Below, in pieces: positions 48,302-58,139 of a DNA stretch of 64,000 nt. Position 1 is the first letter of the stretch, and every line of letters begins with the position of its first letter. The position numbers were made by a program, and so were the translations under genes. The notes beneath the pieces are model-generated. The model was not told the origin of the DNA. It was given only the letters and a program-made list of their open reading frames with translations, and ran no database searches. Origin of the DNA: Amycolatopsis taiwanensis DSM 45107 (lineage in GTDB: Bacteria; Actinomycetota; Actinomycetes; Mycobacteriales; Pseudonocardiaceae); the NCBI RefSeq assembly GCF_000519205.1, contig NZ_JAFB01000027.1, positions 1-64,000 of the forward strand, read 5' to 3'.

Positions 48302-49135
48302 ATGTCGGAGCGACCGGCATGCGCGACATGTGGAAAGTCGCTGGAGCCCGCCGAGCGGGGACGGCCGAGGCGCTACTGCTCCCGCGCGTGCCAGGCGAAG
48401 GCTTATCGGTCGCGCAGGGCGGAAACGCCGGCCGACGTCCCGGAGGACGATGACAGTGCGCCACATCTCACCGTTGAGCGCATCGTGCGAGCCGGGATCG
48501 CCATCGCGGATGCGGAAGGACTCGACGCGCTGTCGATGCGCCGGGTCGCCACGGACCTCGGTGCGAGCACCATGTCCCTGTACCGGCATGTGTCATCGAA
48601 GGACGATCTGGTGGCCCTGATGGTGGAGGCGGCACTCGCTGACGTCCCCTTGCCCGACTCGGCGCCGCGGGACTGGCGTCACGGCCTTGAAGCTGCCGCA
48701 TACCGTGACTGGGACCTGTACCACCGCCATCCGTGGATCCTGCCGAAGGTCATGGTGACAACCCGCGCGTACTTCAGCCCGGCTCTCGCGGCGAACAGTG
48801 AAAGCGCCTTCTCCGCATTCGATGGGCTCGGCCTCGAACCTGCCGATGCTTTCCGGTACATGTTCATGTTCGCCTCTTACGTGCAAGGCGTTGCGCTGAC
48901 CTATGTCGGCGATGTAGAGGCGGAACGGCAATCGGAAGTCGCCCGAGCGTCGGGGACGAACGCCTCGGACCGTGCACAGGACCCGCTTTTCGAGCCAGGA
49001 GCGTATCCCCGGCTCGCCCTCGCGATGCGCGCAGGTGCCGACCCCTGGGACCTGGACGCCTTGTTCGCCTCAGGTCTTGCCGGCGTCCTTGACGGCATCG
49101 CGGCCGATCTCGCAAGACGAGGCATCGACGCCTGA
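48302..49135 (+). CDS. TetR-family regulator with N-terminal zinc-finger-like segment (277 aa)
   Basis: ATG at 48302. Residues 7-35 have CATCGKSLEP and YCSRACQAKAY, a four-Cys pattern that could bind zinc. The TetR HTH follows (GLDALSMRRVATDLGASTMS, LYRHVSSKDDLV), then a TetR_C-type ligand domain. Such Cys-bearing TetR proteins occur in actinobacteria. It probably represses the divergent exporter. Confidence 0.88.
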   Translation: MSERPACATCGKSLEPAERGRPRRYCSRACQAKAYRSRRAETPADVPEDDDSAPHLTVERIVRAGIAIADAEGLDALSMRRVATDLGASTMSLYRHVSSKDDLVALMVEAALADVPLPDSAPRDWRHGLEAAAYRDWDLYHRHPWILPKVMVTTRAYFSPALAANSESAFSAFDGLGLEPADAFRYMFMFASYVQGVALTYVGDVEAERQSEVARASGTNASDRAQDPLFEPGAYPRLALAMRAGADPWDLDALFASGLAGVLDGIAADLARRGIDA

Positions 49136-49315
49136 GCCTCGACCAAGTCGGAGCGCAGCGGCCGCTTGGCCTCAATCGTCTGGTCTCAGTTGGCCTTTGC
49201 CTCGGGTACCGCGGTCCACGGATCGGCTGGAAACTCGCCAGCTGCCTTGATGTTCGCCGGCCAGGTCATGAACCGATGGGCGGACACCGACCGGGACGGC
49301 CGAAGCCTTCGTGGC

Positions 49316-50908
49316 TCAGCCGCGGCGCCGGGCCGCGAGCAGAAGTTGCAGATGGCAGACCAGGCGTTCTCGGGGGTCGCCGAGTTCGAGACCGCTCACG
49401 GCGGTGGCCCGGCGAATGCGGTGCCGCAACGTGTTCGGATGGATGTTCAGTCCGGCCGCCGCCGCCCGGACATCCCCGAGCGCGTCCAGGTAGGCCAGCA
49501 GCGACGGCACGAATTCGCTGCCCTGGGCGGCGTCGTGCGCGGCCAGCGCGTCCACTGCGGGATCACGCAGGTCGGGGTTGACTTCGAGCAGACGCAGGGT
49601 TTCATCCAGCAGGATCTCGGCGCGCAGGTCGGCGATCGTGGCCAGGTCGCGGCCAGGGGTGCGGGCCATCGCGTCGAGGACCCGGTCGGCCTCCGATCGC
49701 GAGGCCACCACCTCACCCAGTACCGGTACCGGTGAACCGATGCCCGCCTGTGTGCGCACGCCGGCCCGGTCCAGCGCGGCGACCACGTGACGCGTGACCG
49801 CCTGCAAGGCCGGTTCCGCTTGGTGCGGCGGCACTTCCGGCAACACCGCGTACACGCGCGAGCCGACCGTGCCGACCAGCGCCCCACGCCGGTAGGACGT
49901 GGCGTGCACCGACACCACGTTGCTGATCTCCAGTTGGCGCAACTCGTGCGTGGGACGATCGTGCTCGATCTCCCGGGGCGCCAGTGCCAGCACGATCGCC
50001 GACGCCGCCGGGTCCAGCCCCAGCTGTCCGGCGACCAGGTCCGCGCTGATCCGCCCTTCGAGCAACCCGGCCACCAGGTCCTCCCGCGAGCGGATGCCGA
50101 CAGAGCCGCGGCGCCGGAGCAGGTGCACGGCTGCGATCCTGGCGGCACCCAGCAGCGCACTTTCGGCCTGTTCGGCGAACGGGCGGCGGCCCTGTTGAAC
50201 CCAGATCGTGCCGAGGTGCTGCGTCCCGGCGCGAATGCCGACGGCCAGCCGCTGCCGGATGCCGAACTCAGGCCGCTCATCCACGCGCACGACGTCCTCG
50301 CTGGAACGCAACCGCTGGTACACGCCCCACTTCCGGAGCAGCGCCAGGTACTGCTCCGGCCCCTCCCAGCCCAGGATGGACAGGCGCCGCATCTCGTCGA
50401 TGTCGTCGTCCGAACGGGAGTAGGCCAGCACGCGGTTGCCCGCGTCTTCGATGCTGACGCTGCCCGCCGTGAGCACCGCGACGGTCTGCGCCAGCCCGAA
50501 CAGGTCACCGTGCTCGGCGTCGGAAGCCGCGGCCAGCGTTGCTCCCTCGAGCACCTCGCGGATCACCGTTTGCAACTGGTCCCACCGCACCTGTGGCCGC
50601 ACGGTCAGCAAAGCGATCCCGTTGTCCTCCGCGGCTGCGCGCAGGTCGTCCCGTTTCCCGTCGGCCTTCACCGCGACCGCCGACGCTCCGGACTTCGCGG
50701 CCACGCGGACGTAGCGGACCGCCTCCCGGCCACGCGCGCCGATGACGAGGATGAGTTCGCCGGGGCGACCGCCGAGTTCGTCGTCCGGGTCGAGGATCGC
50801 CACCCCGCGCACCGTGATGTCCGGGCTTCCCGCGGTGAGTTCCAGCAGCGGTTCGCCGACCGCGACCAGCAGGGCCCGCAGCGTCGTGCCGGTCGGCTCT
50901 GTGTGCAT
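49316..50908 (-). CDS. PucR-family regulator of proline catabolism (530 aa)
   Basis: N-terminal PucR domain (GSPDITVRGVAILDPDDELG), a middle GGDEF-like part and C-terminal HTH_30 (AAAGLNIHPNTLRHRIRRAT). ATG at 50908. It lies divergent from the proline catabolic genes with 90 bases between. PucR-type activators such as Bacillus PutR control the same genes, so a proline-responsive activator role is inferred. Confidence 0.85.
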   Translation of the reverse strand: MHTEPTGTTLRALLVAVGEPLLELTAGSPDITVRGVAILDPDDELGGRPGELILVIGARGREAVRYVRVAAKSGASAVAVKADGKRDDLRAAAEDNGIALLTVRPQVRWDQLQTVIREVLEGATLAAASDAEHGDLFGLAQTVAVLTAGSVSIEDAGNRVLAYSRSDDDIDEMRRLSILGWEGPEQYLALLRKWGVYQRLRSSEDVVRVDERPEFGIRQRLAVGIRAGTQHLGTIWVQQGRRPFAEQAESALLGAARIAAVHLLRRRGSVGIRSREDLVAGLLEGRISADLVAGQLGLDPAASAIVLALAPREIEHDRPTHELRQLEISNVVSVHATSYRRGALVGTVGSRVYAVLPEVPPHQAEPALQAVTRHVVAALDRAGVRTQAGIGSPVPVLGEVVASRSEADRVLDAMARTPGRDLATIADLRAEILLDETLRLLEVNPDLRDPAVDALAAHDAAQGSEFVPSLLAYLDALGDVRAAAAGLNIHPNTLRHRIRRATAVSGLELGDPRERLVCHLQLLLAARRRG

Positions 50909-50998
50909 CGCGGTTTGTCCAATCGAACAACGGGCTTCGGGCAACTGTAGCTGATCGGCTAATCCCCGGAGCTCTTGCGCTGCCTAGCCTTCCTTCGC

Positions 50999-52624
50999 AT
51001 GGACGCGATCACTCACCCGCCGGCGCCGCGCAACGAGCCGGCCCGCGACTACGCCCCCGGCTCCCCGGAACGGGCGAGCCTGACCGCCGAACTCACCACG
51101 CTCACCGGCCGCCAGTTCGAGTTGACCAACACCATCGATGGCGAACAGCGCATGGCCGGCGGCACCACGTTCGAAGTGGTGCAGCCGCACCGGCACGCCC
51201 ACGTGCTCGGCGTCTCGGCCAACGCGACCCACGAGGACGCCAAAGCCGCCGTAGCCGCGTCGCTGCGCGCCGCGCCCGACTGGCGAGCGATGCCCTTCGA
51301 CGAGCGCGCCGCGATCCTGCTGCGCGCGGCCGACCTGTTGTCCGGACCGTGGCGCGACAAGCTCAACGCGGCGACGATGCTCGGCCAGTCCAAGACCGTG
51401 GTGCAGGCCGAGATCGACGCGGCGTGCGAACTCGCCGACTTCTGGCGGTTCAATGTCCACTTCGCCCGTCAGATCCAGGAGCAGCAACCGCAGAGCGGCC
51501 CGGGCACCTGGAACCGCCTCGATTACCGTCCGTTGGAAGGCTTCGTTTACGCGATCACGCCGTTCAACTTCACCGCCATCGCCGGCAACCTGCCCACCGC
51601 GCCCGCCCTCATGGGCAACACCGTCATCTGGAAGCCTTCGCCGACGCAGGGCTTGGCCGCGCACTTCACCATGCGGCTGCTGGAGGAGGCCGGCCTGCCG
51701 CCCGGCGTGATCAACCTCGTGACCGGTGACGGTCGCGCGGTCTCTGACGTCGCGCTCGCCGACCCGGACCTGGCCGGTATCCACTTCACCGGTTCGACCC
51801 GCACCTTCCAGCACCTGTGGTCCGTCGTGGGTGCCAACATCGCGGGCTACCGTGGCTATCCCCGTGTCGTCGGCGAGACCGGTGGCAAGGACTTCGTTGT
51901 GGCGCACGCCTCGGCGGACGTCGACGTGCTGCGGACGGCGCTGGTCCGCGGTGCCTTCGAGTACCAGGGGCAGAAGTGCTCGGCGGCGTCACGGGCGTTC
52001 GTCCCACGCTCGGTGTGGGCGCGCTTGAAGGACGACCTGGTGTCCGAAGTGGAATCTCTGGCGATGGGCGATGTGACCGACTTCCGCAACTTCCTGGGCG
52101 CGGTGATCGACCGCCGCGCCTTCGACCGTCTCGACCGCGTGGTGCGCTCGGTCCGATCAGCGTCCGATGTGGACATTATGGCCGGGGGAACCACGGACGA
52201 TTCGGAAGGCTTCTTCGTGGCTCCGACCGTGCTGGTCGGCACGGACCCGGGGCACGAGATCTTCACCACCGAGTTCTTCGGGCCGATCCTGGCCGTGCAC
52301 GTCTATGAGGACACCGACTACGACCGGGTGCTGCGCCAGATCGACCAGGGCACGGCATACGGACTGACCGGCGCGGTGATCGCCAACGATCGGGCGGCCG
52401 TGCAGCGCGCGAGCGAGGTGCTGCGGTTCGCCGCCGGGAACTTCTACGTCAACGACAAGCCCACCGGTGCGGTTGTGGGCCAGCAGCCCTTCGGCGGCGC
52501 GCGTGCGTCGGGCACCAACGACAAGGCGGGCTCGATCTACAACCTGCTGCGCTGGGTCAGTCCGCGCGCGATCAAAGAGAACCTCTGCCCGCCGGTCGCG
52601 TCGGGCTATCCACACCAGTCCTGA
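50999..52624 (+). CDS. pruA: Delta-1-pyrroline-5-carboxylate dehydrogenase (541 aa)
   Basis: ALDH superfamily of the P5CDH type. Motifs: FNFTAIAGNLPTAPALMGN, the Glu region VVGETGGKDFVV and catalytic Cys in YQGQKCSAASRAFV. It oxidises glutamate semialdehyde to glutamate with NAD. ATG 50999 is preferred. Forms a unit with the proline dehydrogenase gene 12 bases downstream. Confidence 0.95.
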   Translation: MDAITHPPAPRNEPARDYAPGSPERASLTAELTTLTGRQFELTNTIDGEQRMAGGTTFEVVQPHRHAHVLGVSANATHEDAKAAVAASLRAAPDWRAMPFDERAAILLRAADLLSGPWRDKLNAATMLGQSKTVVQAEIDAACELADFWRFNVHFARQIQEQQPQSGPGTWNRLDYRPLEGFVYAITPFNFTAIAGNLPTAPALMGNTVIWKPSPTQGLAAHFTMRLLEEAGLPPGVINLVTGDGRAVSDVALADPDLAGIHFTGSTRTFQHLWSVVGANIAGYRGYPRVVGETGGKDFVVAHASADVDVLRTALVRGAFEYQGQKCSAASRAFVPRSVWARLKDDLVSEVESLAMGDVTDFRNFLGAVIDRRAFDRLDRVVRSVRSASDVDIMAGGTTDDSEGFFVAPTVLVGTDPGHEIFTTEFFGPILAVHVYEDTDYDRVLRQIDQGTAYGLTGAVIANDRAAVQRASEVLRFAAGNFYVNDKPTGAVVGQQPFGGARASGTNDKAGSIYNLLRWVSPRAIKENLCPPVASGYPHQS

Positions 52625-52636
52625 GAGGAGACCGCC

Positions 52637-53563
52637 GTGCTCCGTTCCGCCCTGATCGCCGCTTCCCGCTCGCCCGAATGCCGGTCGCTGGTCGAACGCA
52701 CCCCGGTGCTGCGTCCCATCGTCGACCGGTTCGTTGCGGGGCGCGGGATTGACGACGCCATGCGTGTCGCGCGCACGATCGCTGCCGACCGGCTCGTCTC
52801 GCTCGACCACCTCGGCGAGGACACGCTGGACCGCGCTCAGGCAGAGCGCACCGTCGAGGCGTACCGGACGGCGCTGCGGCGCCTCGGCGAGGTGGGACTG
52901 GCCCCACGGGTGGAGGTTTCGGTGAAGCTCTCCGCCCTCGGCCAGGCCCTGCCCGCCGACGGGGAGAAGATCGCGCTGGAAAACACCCGGCGCATCTGCG
53001 CGGCCGCGGCGGAGGCCGGCACGACGGTGACCGTGGACATGGAGGACCACACCACCACCGACTCCACCCTGACGCTGGTGCGGGAACTGCGGGCCGACTT
53101 CCCGGCGACGGGCACGGTGCTGCAGGCATACCTGAAGCGAACGGCCGGGGACTGCGCCGACTTCGCGGTCCCCGGTTCGCGGATCCGCCTGTGCAAGGGC
53201 GCCTACGACGAACCCGCGTCGGTTGCCTACCGGACGAAGTCCGAAGTGGACGCTTCGTACGTGCGGTGCCTGAAGATCCTGATGAACGGCGACGGCTACC
53301 CGATGGTGGCCACGCACGACACCCGGCTCATCGACGTCGCCACCATGCTGGCCGAGCAGACCGGCCGCGGCCGCGACGACTACGAGTTCCAGATGCTGTA
53401 CGGGGTCCGGCCGCAAGTGCAGACGCAACTGGCCCGACGAGGCCTGCGGATGCGGGTCTACGTGCCCTACGGAACCGAATGGTATCCGTATTTCATGCGC
53501 CGCCTCGGCGAGCGCCCGGCCAACGTCGCGTTCTTCCTCCAGGCACTCACCCGCCGCGGCTGA
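52637..53563 (+). CDS. pruB: Proline dehydrogenase (308 aa)
   Basis: FAD-dependent monofunctional PRODH. Motifs VSVKLSALGQALP, VTVDMEDHTTTDSTLTL, RLCKGAYDEPASVAY and the end YGTEWYPYFMRRLGERPANV with the substrate-binding RRxxERP. GTG at 52637 with GAGAGGAG upstream. It oxidises proline to P5C, which the preceding gene product uses. Confidence 0.95.
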   Translation: MLRSALIAASRSPECRSLVERTPVLRPIVDRFVAGRGIDDAMRVARTIAADRLVSLDHLGEDTLDRAQAERTVEAYRTALRRLGEVGLAPRVEVSVKLSALGQALPADGEKIALENTRRICAAAAEAGTTVTVDMEDHTTTDSTLTLVRELRADFPATGTVLQAYLKRTAGDCADFAVPGSRIRLCKGAYDEPASVAYRTKSEVDASYVRCLKILMNGDGYPMVATHDTRLIDVATMLAEQTGRGRDDYEFQMLYGVRPQVQTQLARRGLRMRVYVPYGTEWYPYFMRRLGERPANVAFFLQALTRRG

Positions 53564-53598
53564 ATTACTCGGCTCACTCATCGTCACCCGCTTCATGC

Positions 53599-54258
53599 TC
53601 ACAACGGCGGCAGGAGGTCCGCGACACTGGCCACCTCATTGAGCATGGCGTCGGATGGCGCACCACGCAGTCGATCGGTTTCTGCGATTACGACGAGTGG
53701 CCCGTCCAGGCGCGATTTGTAGTGCTTTCCGCTGAACCGGAAGTGGCTGAGTTCGAGGATCTCGGTGCCGAAGGGTGTGACATCACCGGTTCCGTAATTG
53801 TCTTCCAATTCTTTGAACTGCGCGGCGACCTCCGCTGACGGCATGGTAACCCACACAATCGAGCCGGCGATCACGTTTCCTTGTGTGTCGCTCAACGCGA
53901 ATAATTGTTGATCCAGTTTGTTGCATGGATGCGTGAGAAAGAACTGCCGCACCTCGCCATAGGACTGTGCGGCGCATCGAAGGCCTCGCTTTACTTCCCG
54001 CCTGACTTCCTTGAGGGCCATCCGTTGCCACGCCTCGGATTCGTTACCTTTCTGGGCAGACTTCCTTCCATTCGCCGCTTTTTGCTCAGCTGTGCCCTGG
54101 CTGGAACCGGCATCCAGCGCCGCGCCGACGGAGGTGGTGACATCCGCGCCTCCCGCAGCCGTCATCACGCCCGCCACCAAAGCCACTCCAGCGCCCGCCG
54201 CCTTCCCCTTGGTCCACCGGCCACGGCTGTCTCGGGGCTGGTTCGGATCGAAAGGCAT
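53599..54258 (-). CDS. Hypothetical protein with PRDSRGRW motif (219 aa)
   Basis: ATG at 54258 with GGGAGA upstream. It begins FDPNQPRDSRGRWTKGK, a motif seen in phage head proteins and polymorphic toxins, then one hydrophobic segment (AGVALVAGVMTAAGGA), a Lys/Gln-rich linker and a beta-rich end. The C-terminal domain is not recognised. It might be a relic of a mobile element. Confidence 0.55.
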   Translation of the reverse strand: MPFDPNQPRDSRGRWTKGKAAGAGVALVAGVMTAAGGADVTTSVGAALDAGSSQGTAEQKAANGRKSAQKGNESEAWQRMALKEVRREVKRGLRCAAQSYGEVRQFFLTHPCNKLDQQLFALSDTQGNVIAGSIVWVTMPSAEVAAQFKELEDNYGTGDVTPFGTEILELSHFRFSGKHYKSRLDGPLVVIAETDRLRGAPSDAMLNEVASVADLLPPL

Positions 54259-54598
54259 GCCATTCTCCCTGGTCGACTTCTCAACAGAATCCGAGTTTGG
54301 CCCAGGAAAGGGGAGCAATACTGTGATCATGGCGTTGAACCCTCGAACGTCGCAGCCGGTCCACCCGAACGCACCAACAGAAGGATTCGATACGTGTCGG
54401 CGCGAAGGGTCGTGCACGGCGTCCACCCAGCGCCTCGGGGTGTCGTCCAGGATCGGCTCACCGTGCTGGCGGCCAGCGCCGCCGGCCTCGTGGTGGAAGC
54501 ACTCGCGTTCGTCGCGGGCCAATGGTGCATGGCTGAATTCGACCAAGGCCTGTCCGGCTGATCGGAGAACGTTGTATTCAGCCAGGACATCAGGAATC

Positions 54599-55480
54599 TC
54601 ACCCGGCTCGTTCCGGGGTGCCCAGAATGGACAGGAACGCGGCTGCCGCGGGGGTGGGCGTGAACCGGCTCCAGGCGAGGTACTCGATTCGGACGGGTGC
54701 GTCGGCCACCGGAACCGTGATCAGTCCGGGTAGTCGCGGTGCATAGGCCGACGCCAGCATCGCCACGCCGAGGCCCTCGTGCACGAGCCGGGCCAACAGG
54801 TCCGCGGCGGTCACCTCGAACGCCACGTCGCGGGTCAGGCCCGCGGCCGAGAAGGCCTGGTCGGCCTGCAGGCGGCCGGCGGTTCCGGCAGGGAAGTCCA
54901 CGAACACCTCCTCGGCGAGCCGGCGGAGCGTGACCTTCCGCCGGCCGGCGAGCGGGTGCCCGGGCGGGACGAGGGCGACGTGCCGGTCGCGGGCCAGTAC
55001 GCGGGTGCGGACTCCCTCGGGCTGGGCCGTGGGCGGCAGTCCGAGGAAGGCGACGTCCAGGCTGCCGTCCTTCACCTGCTCGATGAGGTCCTCGCTGGCG
55101 CCCATGCGCAGGCTGACCCGCACCTGCGGGTAGGTGTCGCGGAACTCGCGCAGCACGGCCGGGATGTCCACCGCGGCGACGGTCGGGATCACGCCGACGG
55201 CCAGTCGCCCACGCACCTGGCCCACGGCGGCGGCCACTTCGGCGGCGACACGCTCGGCGGCGTCGAGGCACTGGCGGGCCACCGGCAGGAACGCCTCGCC
55301 GGCCGGGGTGAGCCGCACCCAGCGGCTGGTGCGGTCGAACAGCCGCGCGCCCAGTTCCCGTTCCACCCGCGCGATCTGATGACTGAGCGCCGACTGCACC
55401 ACCAGGCATCGTTCCGCGGCGCGCGTGAAACTGCCCGTCTCGGCCACGGCCACGACGTAGCGCATCTGCTGAAGCTCCAT
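54599..55480 (-). CDS. LysR-family regulator (293 aa)
   Basis: N-terminal winged HTH (MRYVVAVAETGSFTRAAERC, VVQSALSHQIARVERELGAR) and periplasmic-binding-type effector domain (GRLAVGVIPTVAAVDIPAVL). Divergent from the EamA transporter with short inverted repeats between them (ATCCAT and ATGGAT). Probably regulates that transporter. Confidence 0.9.
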   Translation of the reverse strand: MELQQMRYVVAVAETGSFTRAAERCLVVQSALSHQIARVERELGARLFDRTSRWVRLTPAGEAFLPVARQCLDAAERVAAEVAAAVGQVRGRLAVGVIPTVAAVDIPAVLREFRDTYPQVRVSLRMGASEDLIEQVKDGSLDVAFLGLPPTAQPEGVRTRVLARDRHVALVPPGHPLAGRRKVTLRRLAEEVFVDFPAGTAGRLQADQAFSAAGLTRDVAFEVTAADLLARLVHEGLGVAMLASAYAPRLPGLITVPVADAPVRIEYLAWSRFTPTPAAAAFLSILGTPERAG

Positions 55481-55559
55481 TCATCCATGATGCACAGAGA
55501 TGGATCACATGACAAACATGTGTTGGACTCATCCATGCGGCCGGGCTGGAATAGGGGGC

Positions 55560-56450
55560 ATGAAGACGTTGTCCGTTCCTGCTCCCACTCCCACTCTCGC
55601 TCCTGAGACCAGCCACTGGGGCCGCACCGCGTTGACCGCGCTGGCGCCGATCTCGTGGGGCACGACCTATCTGGTGACCACCGAGCTACTTCCCGCCGGC
55701 CATCCGCTGTTCGCCGGGCTGCTGCGGGCGTTGCCCGCGGGCCTGATCGCGCTGGCGATCACCCGGATCCTGCCGCGCGGCGCGTGGTGGGGCAAGGCCG
55801 CGGTGCTGGGTGTGCTGAACATCGGGATGTTCTTCCCGCTGCTGTTCGTCGCGGCCGAGCGGCTGCCGGGCGGGGTGGCCGCCACCCTCGGCGCGACACA
55901 GCCGCTGATCGTCGCCGTGCTGGCCGTACTGGTGCTGGGTCAGCGACCGTCGGTGAAACGGTTCGCGTGGGGAGGGCTCGGCGTGGCCGGCGTCGGGTTC
56001 GTGGTGCTCGGGCCGGCCGCGACGTTCGATCTCGTGGGCGTGTTCGCCGGCCTGGGCGGGGCGGTGAGCATGGCGCTCGGGGTGACGCTCACCAAACGGT
56101 GGGGCCGCCCGTCCGGGGTGGGGCCGGTGACGTTCGCGAGCTGGCAGCTCACCGCGGGTGGCCTCTTCATGCTGCCGCTCACCTTCCTGGTGGAGGGTGC
56201 GCCGCCCGCGATCGACGGGAACGCGATCCTCGGTTACCTGTGGCTCGGCCTGGTCGGCGGACTGATCGCGTACGTGCTGTGGTTCCGGGGAATCGGGTCC
56301 GTTCCGGTCACTTCCGTCGCCGTGCTCGGGCTGCTGTCACCGATCGTTGCCGCGCTGCTCGGGGTTCTCGTGCTCGGGCAGACGCTCTCCCCGATACAGC
56401 TCGTCGGGTTCGCGCTCGCGCTCGCGGCGATCGTGGGAGGTCAGCGATGA
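55560..56450 (+). CDS. EamA/DMT-family exporter (296 aa)
   Basis: Ten hydrophobic helices in two EamA repeats (LAPISWGTTYLVTTELLPAG in the first; GLVGGLIAYVLWFRGIGSVP and AALLGVLVLGQTLSP in the second). ATG at 55560 follows GGGGG. Such carriers export amino acids or metabolites. Its stop overlaps the next gene (ATGA). Confidence 0.9.
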   Translation: MKTLSVPAPTPTLAPETSHWGRTALTALAPISWGTTYLVTTELLPAGHPLFAGLLRALPAGLIALAITRILPRGAWWGKAAVLGVLNIGMFFPLLFVAAERLPGGVAATLGATQPLIVAVLAVLVLGQRPSVKRFAWGGLGVAGVGFVVLGPAATFDLVGVFAGLGGAVSMALGVTLTKRWGRPSGVGPVTFASWQLTAGGLFMLPLTFLVEGAPPAIDGNAILGYLWLGLVGGLIAYVLWFRGIGSVPVTSVAVLGLLSPIVAALLGVLVLGQTLSPIQLVGFALALAAIVGGQR

Positions 56451-57064
56451 AGATCATCGTCGTCGGCGCGAACGGGATGGTCGGTTCGCGGGTCACGGAC
56501 GAGTCCGTGCGGCGGGGGCATGATGTCACCGCCGTCGTCCGCGGCGGGTCACCGCGCGGAGTGCCTGTGGTGTATGGGAATGCCGCGGACCGTGAGCAGA
56601 TGAGCACCGCGTTCTCCGGTTCGGACGCGGTTGTCGTGGCGACCCGGCCGCGCCCCGGCCAGGAACACACCGTGTCCGCGACCACCGCGGCCCTGCTCGA
56701 CGCGGCCGCCGCGACCGGGACCCGGATCCTCGTCGTGGGCGGCGCGGGCCCGCTGCGCTCCCCGGACCGGCCTGGATTGGTGATCGAGGACCCTTCGTAC
56801 GTACCACCGCAATGGCGCTCCAGCGCCGAGGCCAGCATTGCCCAACTGCGCGCGTGCCACGGACATCCGGCGGACTGGACATACCTCAGCCCGCCCGCGA
56901 TCCTCGAGCCCGGCGTGCGCACCGGACACTACCGCCGTGGCACCACCACGCTGGTGGTGCGCCCGGACGGAACCTCCCGCATCTCCGCGGAGGATCTCGC
57001 GGTCGCCATCGTCGACGAGTTGGAAAACCCGGGCACCGACAGACATTTCACCGTGGGCTACTGA
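56447..57064 (+). CDS. NAD(P)-binding protein, atypical SDR (205 aa)
   Basis: Rossmann start KIIVVGANGMVGSRVTDESV (GxxGxxG), then DAVVVATRPRPGQ and ILVVGGAGPL. The NAD(P)H-binding, NmrA-like type lacks the usual SDR catalytic YxxxK. Coupled to the EamA gene. Confidence 0.88.
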   Translation: MKIIVVGANGMVGSRVTDESVRRGHDVTAVVRGGSPRGVPVVYGNAADREQMSTAFSGSDAVVVATRPRPGQEHTVSATTAALLDAAAATGTRILVVGGAGPLRSPDRPGLVIEDPSYVPPQWRSSAEASIAQLRACHGHPADWTYLSPPAILEPGVRTGHYRRGTTTLVVRPDGTSRISAEDLAVAIVDELENPGTDRHFTVGY

Positions 57065-57273
57065 TGCTCAGGGCTTGCGCCTGGATCTACTCGGCGGTGG
57101 CGGCGGGAACGCCGACCACCGCCGAGCGCATCAGGCGGGACGTCGTACTCCGTCCAACAGTCGGAGATTTCGATGCCGACCTCTGCGCCGCACTGGACGC
57201 ACAGCAGGCTGGGACCGTTGAGCCCGCAGCATCCGCAAAGGCACGTGGGGTCGGCGTGGTACCGCATCAGCAC
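57058..57273 (-). CDS. Small zinc-ribbon protein (71 aa)
   Basis: On the minus strand, converging on and overlapping the previous gene by seven bases. CLCGCCGLNG and CVQCGAEVGI give two Cys pairs. GTG/ATG at 57267-57273. Conserved-looking Cys spacing is the only support. Confidence 0.45.
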   Translation of the reverse strand: MLMRYHADPTCLCGCCGLNGPSLLCVQCGAEVGIEISDCWTEYDVPPDALGGGRRSRRHRRVDPGASPEHQ

Positions 57274-57471
57274 ACCGTCCAGGGATGACCTACCCGAACC
57301 AGCTGTCGGCCTCCAGGGGGTTGTGGGCTCGCTGGGTGACCTACGCGCCGGTCAGCGGCGACCGCGAAACTCGGTTGTCTTCTGTGGACGGTCCTGCGAT
57401 TCTGTCCTGTTCTGCGAAGATCGATGGAAGGGGTCGCGGGTGCGGCAGCACAGCATGGTGAACCGCAAGCG

Positions 57472-58125
57472 ATGAAGGTGGCAGTCCAGGTGCGGCGGGC
57501 TCGGATCGACGGTCGTGACTGGCGGGTGATCAGCCCAGCCGACGGAACAGGCAACGCGGGGCTGTGGACCAACGACTACTGGCGAGAGCTCTACGTGGAT
57601 CGCCGTGCCGCATACCGCATAGGCGTGTTGTGGCTGCTGGCCGCACGGTCCAGGCACACCATCATCTACCTGCCGTTGCGCAACGGCAGGCAGCCGGCCC
57701 ATCCGGAGCATGACGGCAGGCGGATGGATCTGGTGCTGAGCCAGCACAGCTTGTGCCTGCGCGCTTCACAGTGGCCGCGGTTGCGCTCCGCGCTCGGCCG
57801 CGGTCTTCCGCAGACGGCGCAGGTCCCGGCGAACTACCTACCGGACCCGGCCGGCATCGACTACGAAGCCCGCCACCACCGGGACAACCGGGATCGGCTA
57901 CGCGAGCGCATCCACGGCGACACGCTGTTCCTGACCGGCAGCACACCCGTCTTCCGGGAGACCGCCGACCGGTTCTTCGACATCGCCTTCGGCGCACCCG
58001 GTTCCGCGCCCGGCGAAGAACCTCCGGCGCACTACTGCGCCCGGTTCCATTGGGCCGATGGTGTGCTGAGCAATACCGACGAAATCCACGTGCAGTATCG
58101 CTCACGCTGGCTGACCGCCGTCTAG
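57472..58125 (+). CDS. Hypothetical protein (217 aa)
   Basis: ATG at 57472 (an in-frame ATG at 57424 is less likely). Basic and aromatic (TNDYWRELYVDRRAAYRIGV, SRHTIIYLPLRNGR), no known motif, no membrane segment. Not recognised. Confidence 0.55.
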   Translation: MKVAVQVRRARIDGRDWRVISPADGTGNAGLWTNDYWRELYVDRRAAYRIGVLWLLAARSRHTIIYLPLRNGRQPAHPEHDGRRMDLVLSQHSLCLRASQWPRLRSALGRGLPQTAQVPANYLPDPAGIDYEARHHRDNRDRLRERIHGDTLFLTGSTPVFRETADRFFDIAFGAPGSAPGEEPPAHYCARFHWADGVLSNTDEIHVQYRSRWLTAV

Positions 58126-58139
58126 CCGGGCGCACCCAC

